DNA of 64,000 bases from Combretum micranthum (Eukaryota; Streptophyta; Magnoliopsida; Myrtales; Combretaceae). The stretch spans positions 248,001-312,000 of the forward strand of contig JAMXBD010000400.1 of assembly GCA_024138025.1 (NCBI GenBank). Reading direction: 5' to 3'. Positions 63,541 to 64,000 of this stretch are shown in pieces. Within the stretch, counting starts at the first letter, position 1. Every line of letters begins with the position of its first letter. Below the pieces are notes generated by a model. It had not been told where the DNA came from. It saw only the letters and a program-made list of their open reading frames with translations, and ran no database searches. Made by a program: the position numbers and the translations under genes.

Positions 63541-64000
63541 CATAATGTCCAATGATTACTATGATGTAACTCTACTTATTTAACCCCTTCAAGGCTATTC
63601 TTTTATAAATATTGTGCATATATCTCCAAGAATCATCTAGTAACACTTAAACTTATATTTAATTATTATTATCACTTATACTTCTTTATACCTTATCAAC
63701 TTGATTGTCAAATTCTTTAGTGATTACTAATTTGTGGGAAAATTTTACAGTTCCATTGCAGTTATAATGAAACCGGTCTTGTCATATTATTAACTGTTTA
63801 AATTTATTTCAACCATGATGAAAATCGGTAAATTTTTTAACAATATTTTTTTAAAAAAATAAATTAAATTATAACAGTAGTAGCAGTATGGTCTCGTGAT
63901 AAGATTGTGAAAATTCACCTAATATGTGTTTGTTTTGTTTGCCCAATTTAGTTTTGGCTCAGGTTTAATTAACTCTACTAGCAAAACCTTGACAATAACA
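63541..64000. repeat. Partial q segment, copy F (right part)
   Basis: CCAATGATTACTATGATGTAA and TCTTTTATAAATATTG match D 45240-45310 and E 54840-54900. The last 200 bp diverge. Confidence 0.6.

Noticed and set aside
1..64000. tRNA, rRNA or CRISPR features
   Set aside because: No cloverleaf boxes, rRNA motifs or spacer-repeat arrays were seen. The many short repeats are transposon ends, microsatellites and duplicated units.

Overview
The window looks like intergenic nuclear DNA of a flowering plant, most likely a eudicot. It is very AT-rich and full of microsatellites, and it is built almost entirely from plant-type transposable elements: Tat-lineage Ty3/gypsy, a TRIM, hAT, Mutator-type MITEs, an L1-type LINE and long LTRs. 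I found no intact host protein gene and no RNA gene. The species cannot be named from the sequence.

Layout. (1) 1-10433: a decayed Tat-lineage Ty3/gypsy retrotransposon on the minus strand. Its 5' LTR is at about 10002-10433, followed by the primer-binding site, gag, protease, reverse transcriptase, RNase H, a second archaeal-type RNase H and integrase (down to 4302). Beyond that come minisatellites and a coiled-coil additional ORF running antisense on the plus strand (1150-2096). Its 3' LTR lies off the left edge. (2) 10434-17370: probable LTR fragments, two of them resembling Copia/SIRE-type LTRs. The second is split by a 2.46-kb hAT element that carries a fragment of a chloroplast ascorbate peroxidase gene. 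(3) 17370-19728: AT-rich spacer with two MITEs. (4) 19729-37940: three tandem copies (A, B, C) of a unit of about 5.06 kb. (5) 37940-64000: a related mosaic. Copy D is a different 5' segment, called q here, joined to the last 2.5 kb of the A-C unit. Copy E is another q followed by a dead L1. Copy F is a q fragment split by a solo LTR of about 5.1 kb.

Because the copies A-F are paralogous, most insertions can be compared with an unoccupied site in a sister copy. This gives precise ends and target-site duplications (TSDs) for six of the seven hAT-like elements, a complete TRIM and several MITEs, and it gives a relative order of events. No genes here work together. The biology visible is segmental duplication, transposon nesting and methylation-type C-to-T decay.
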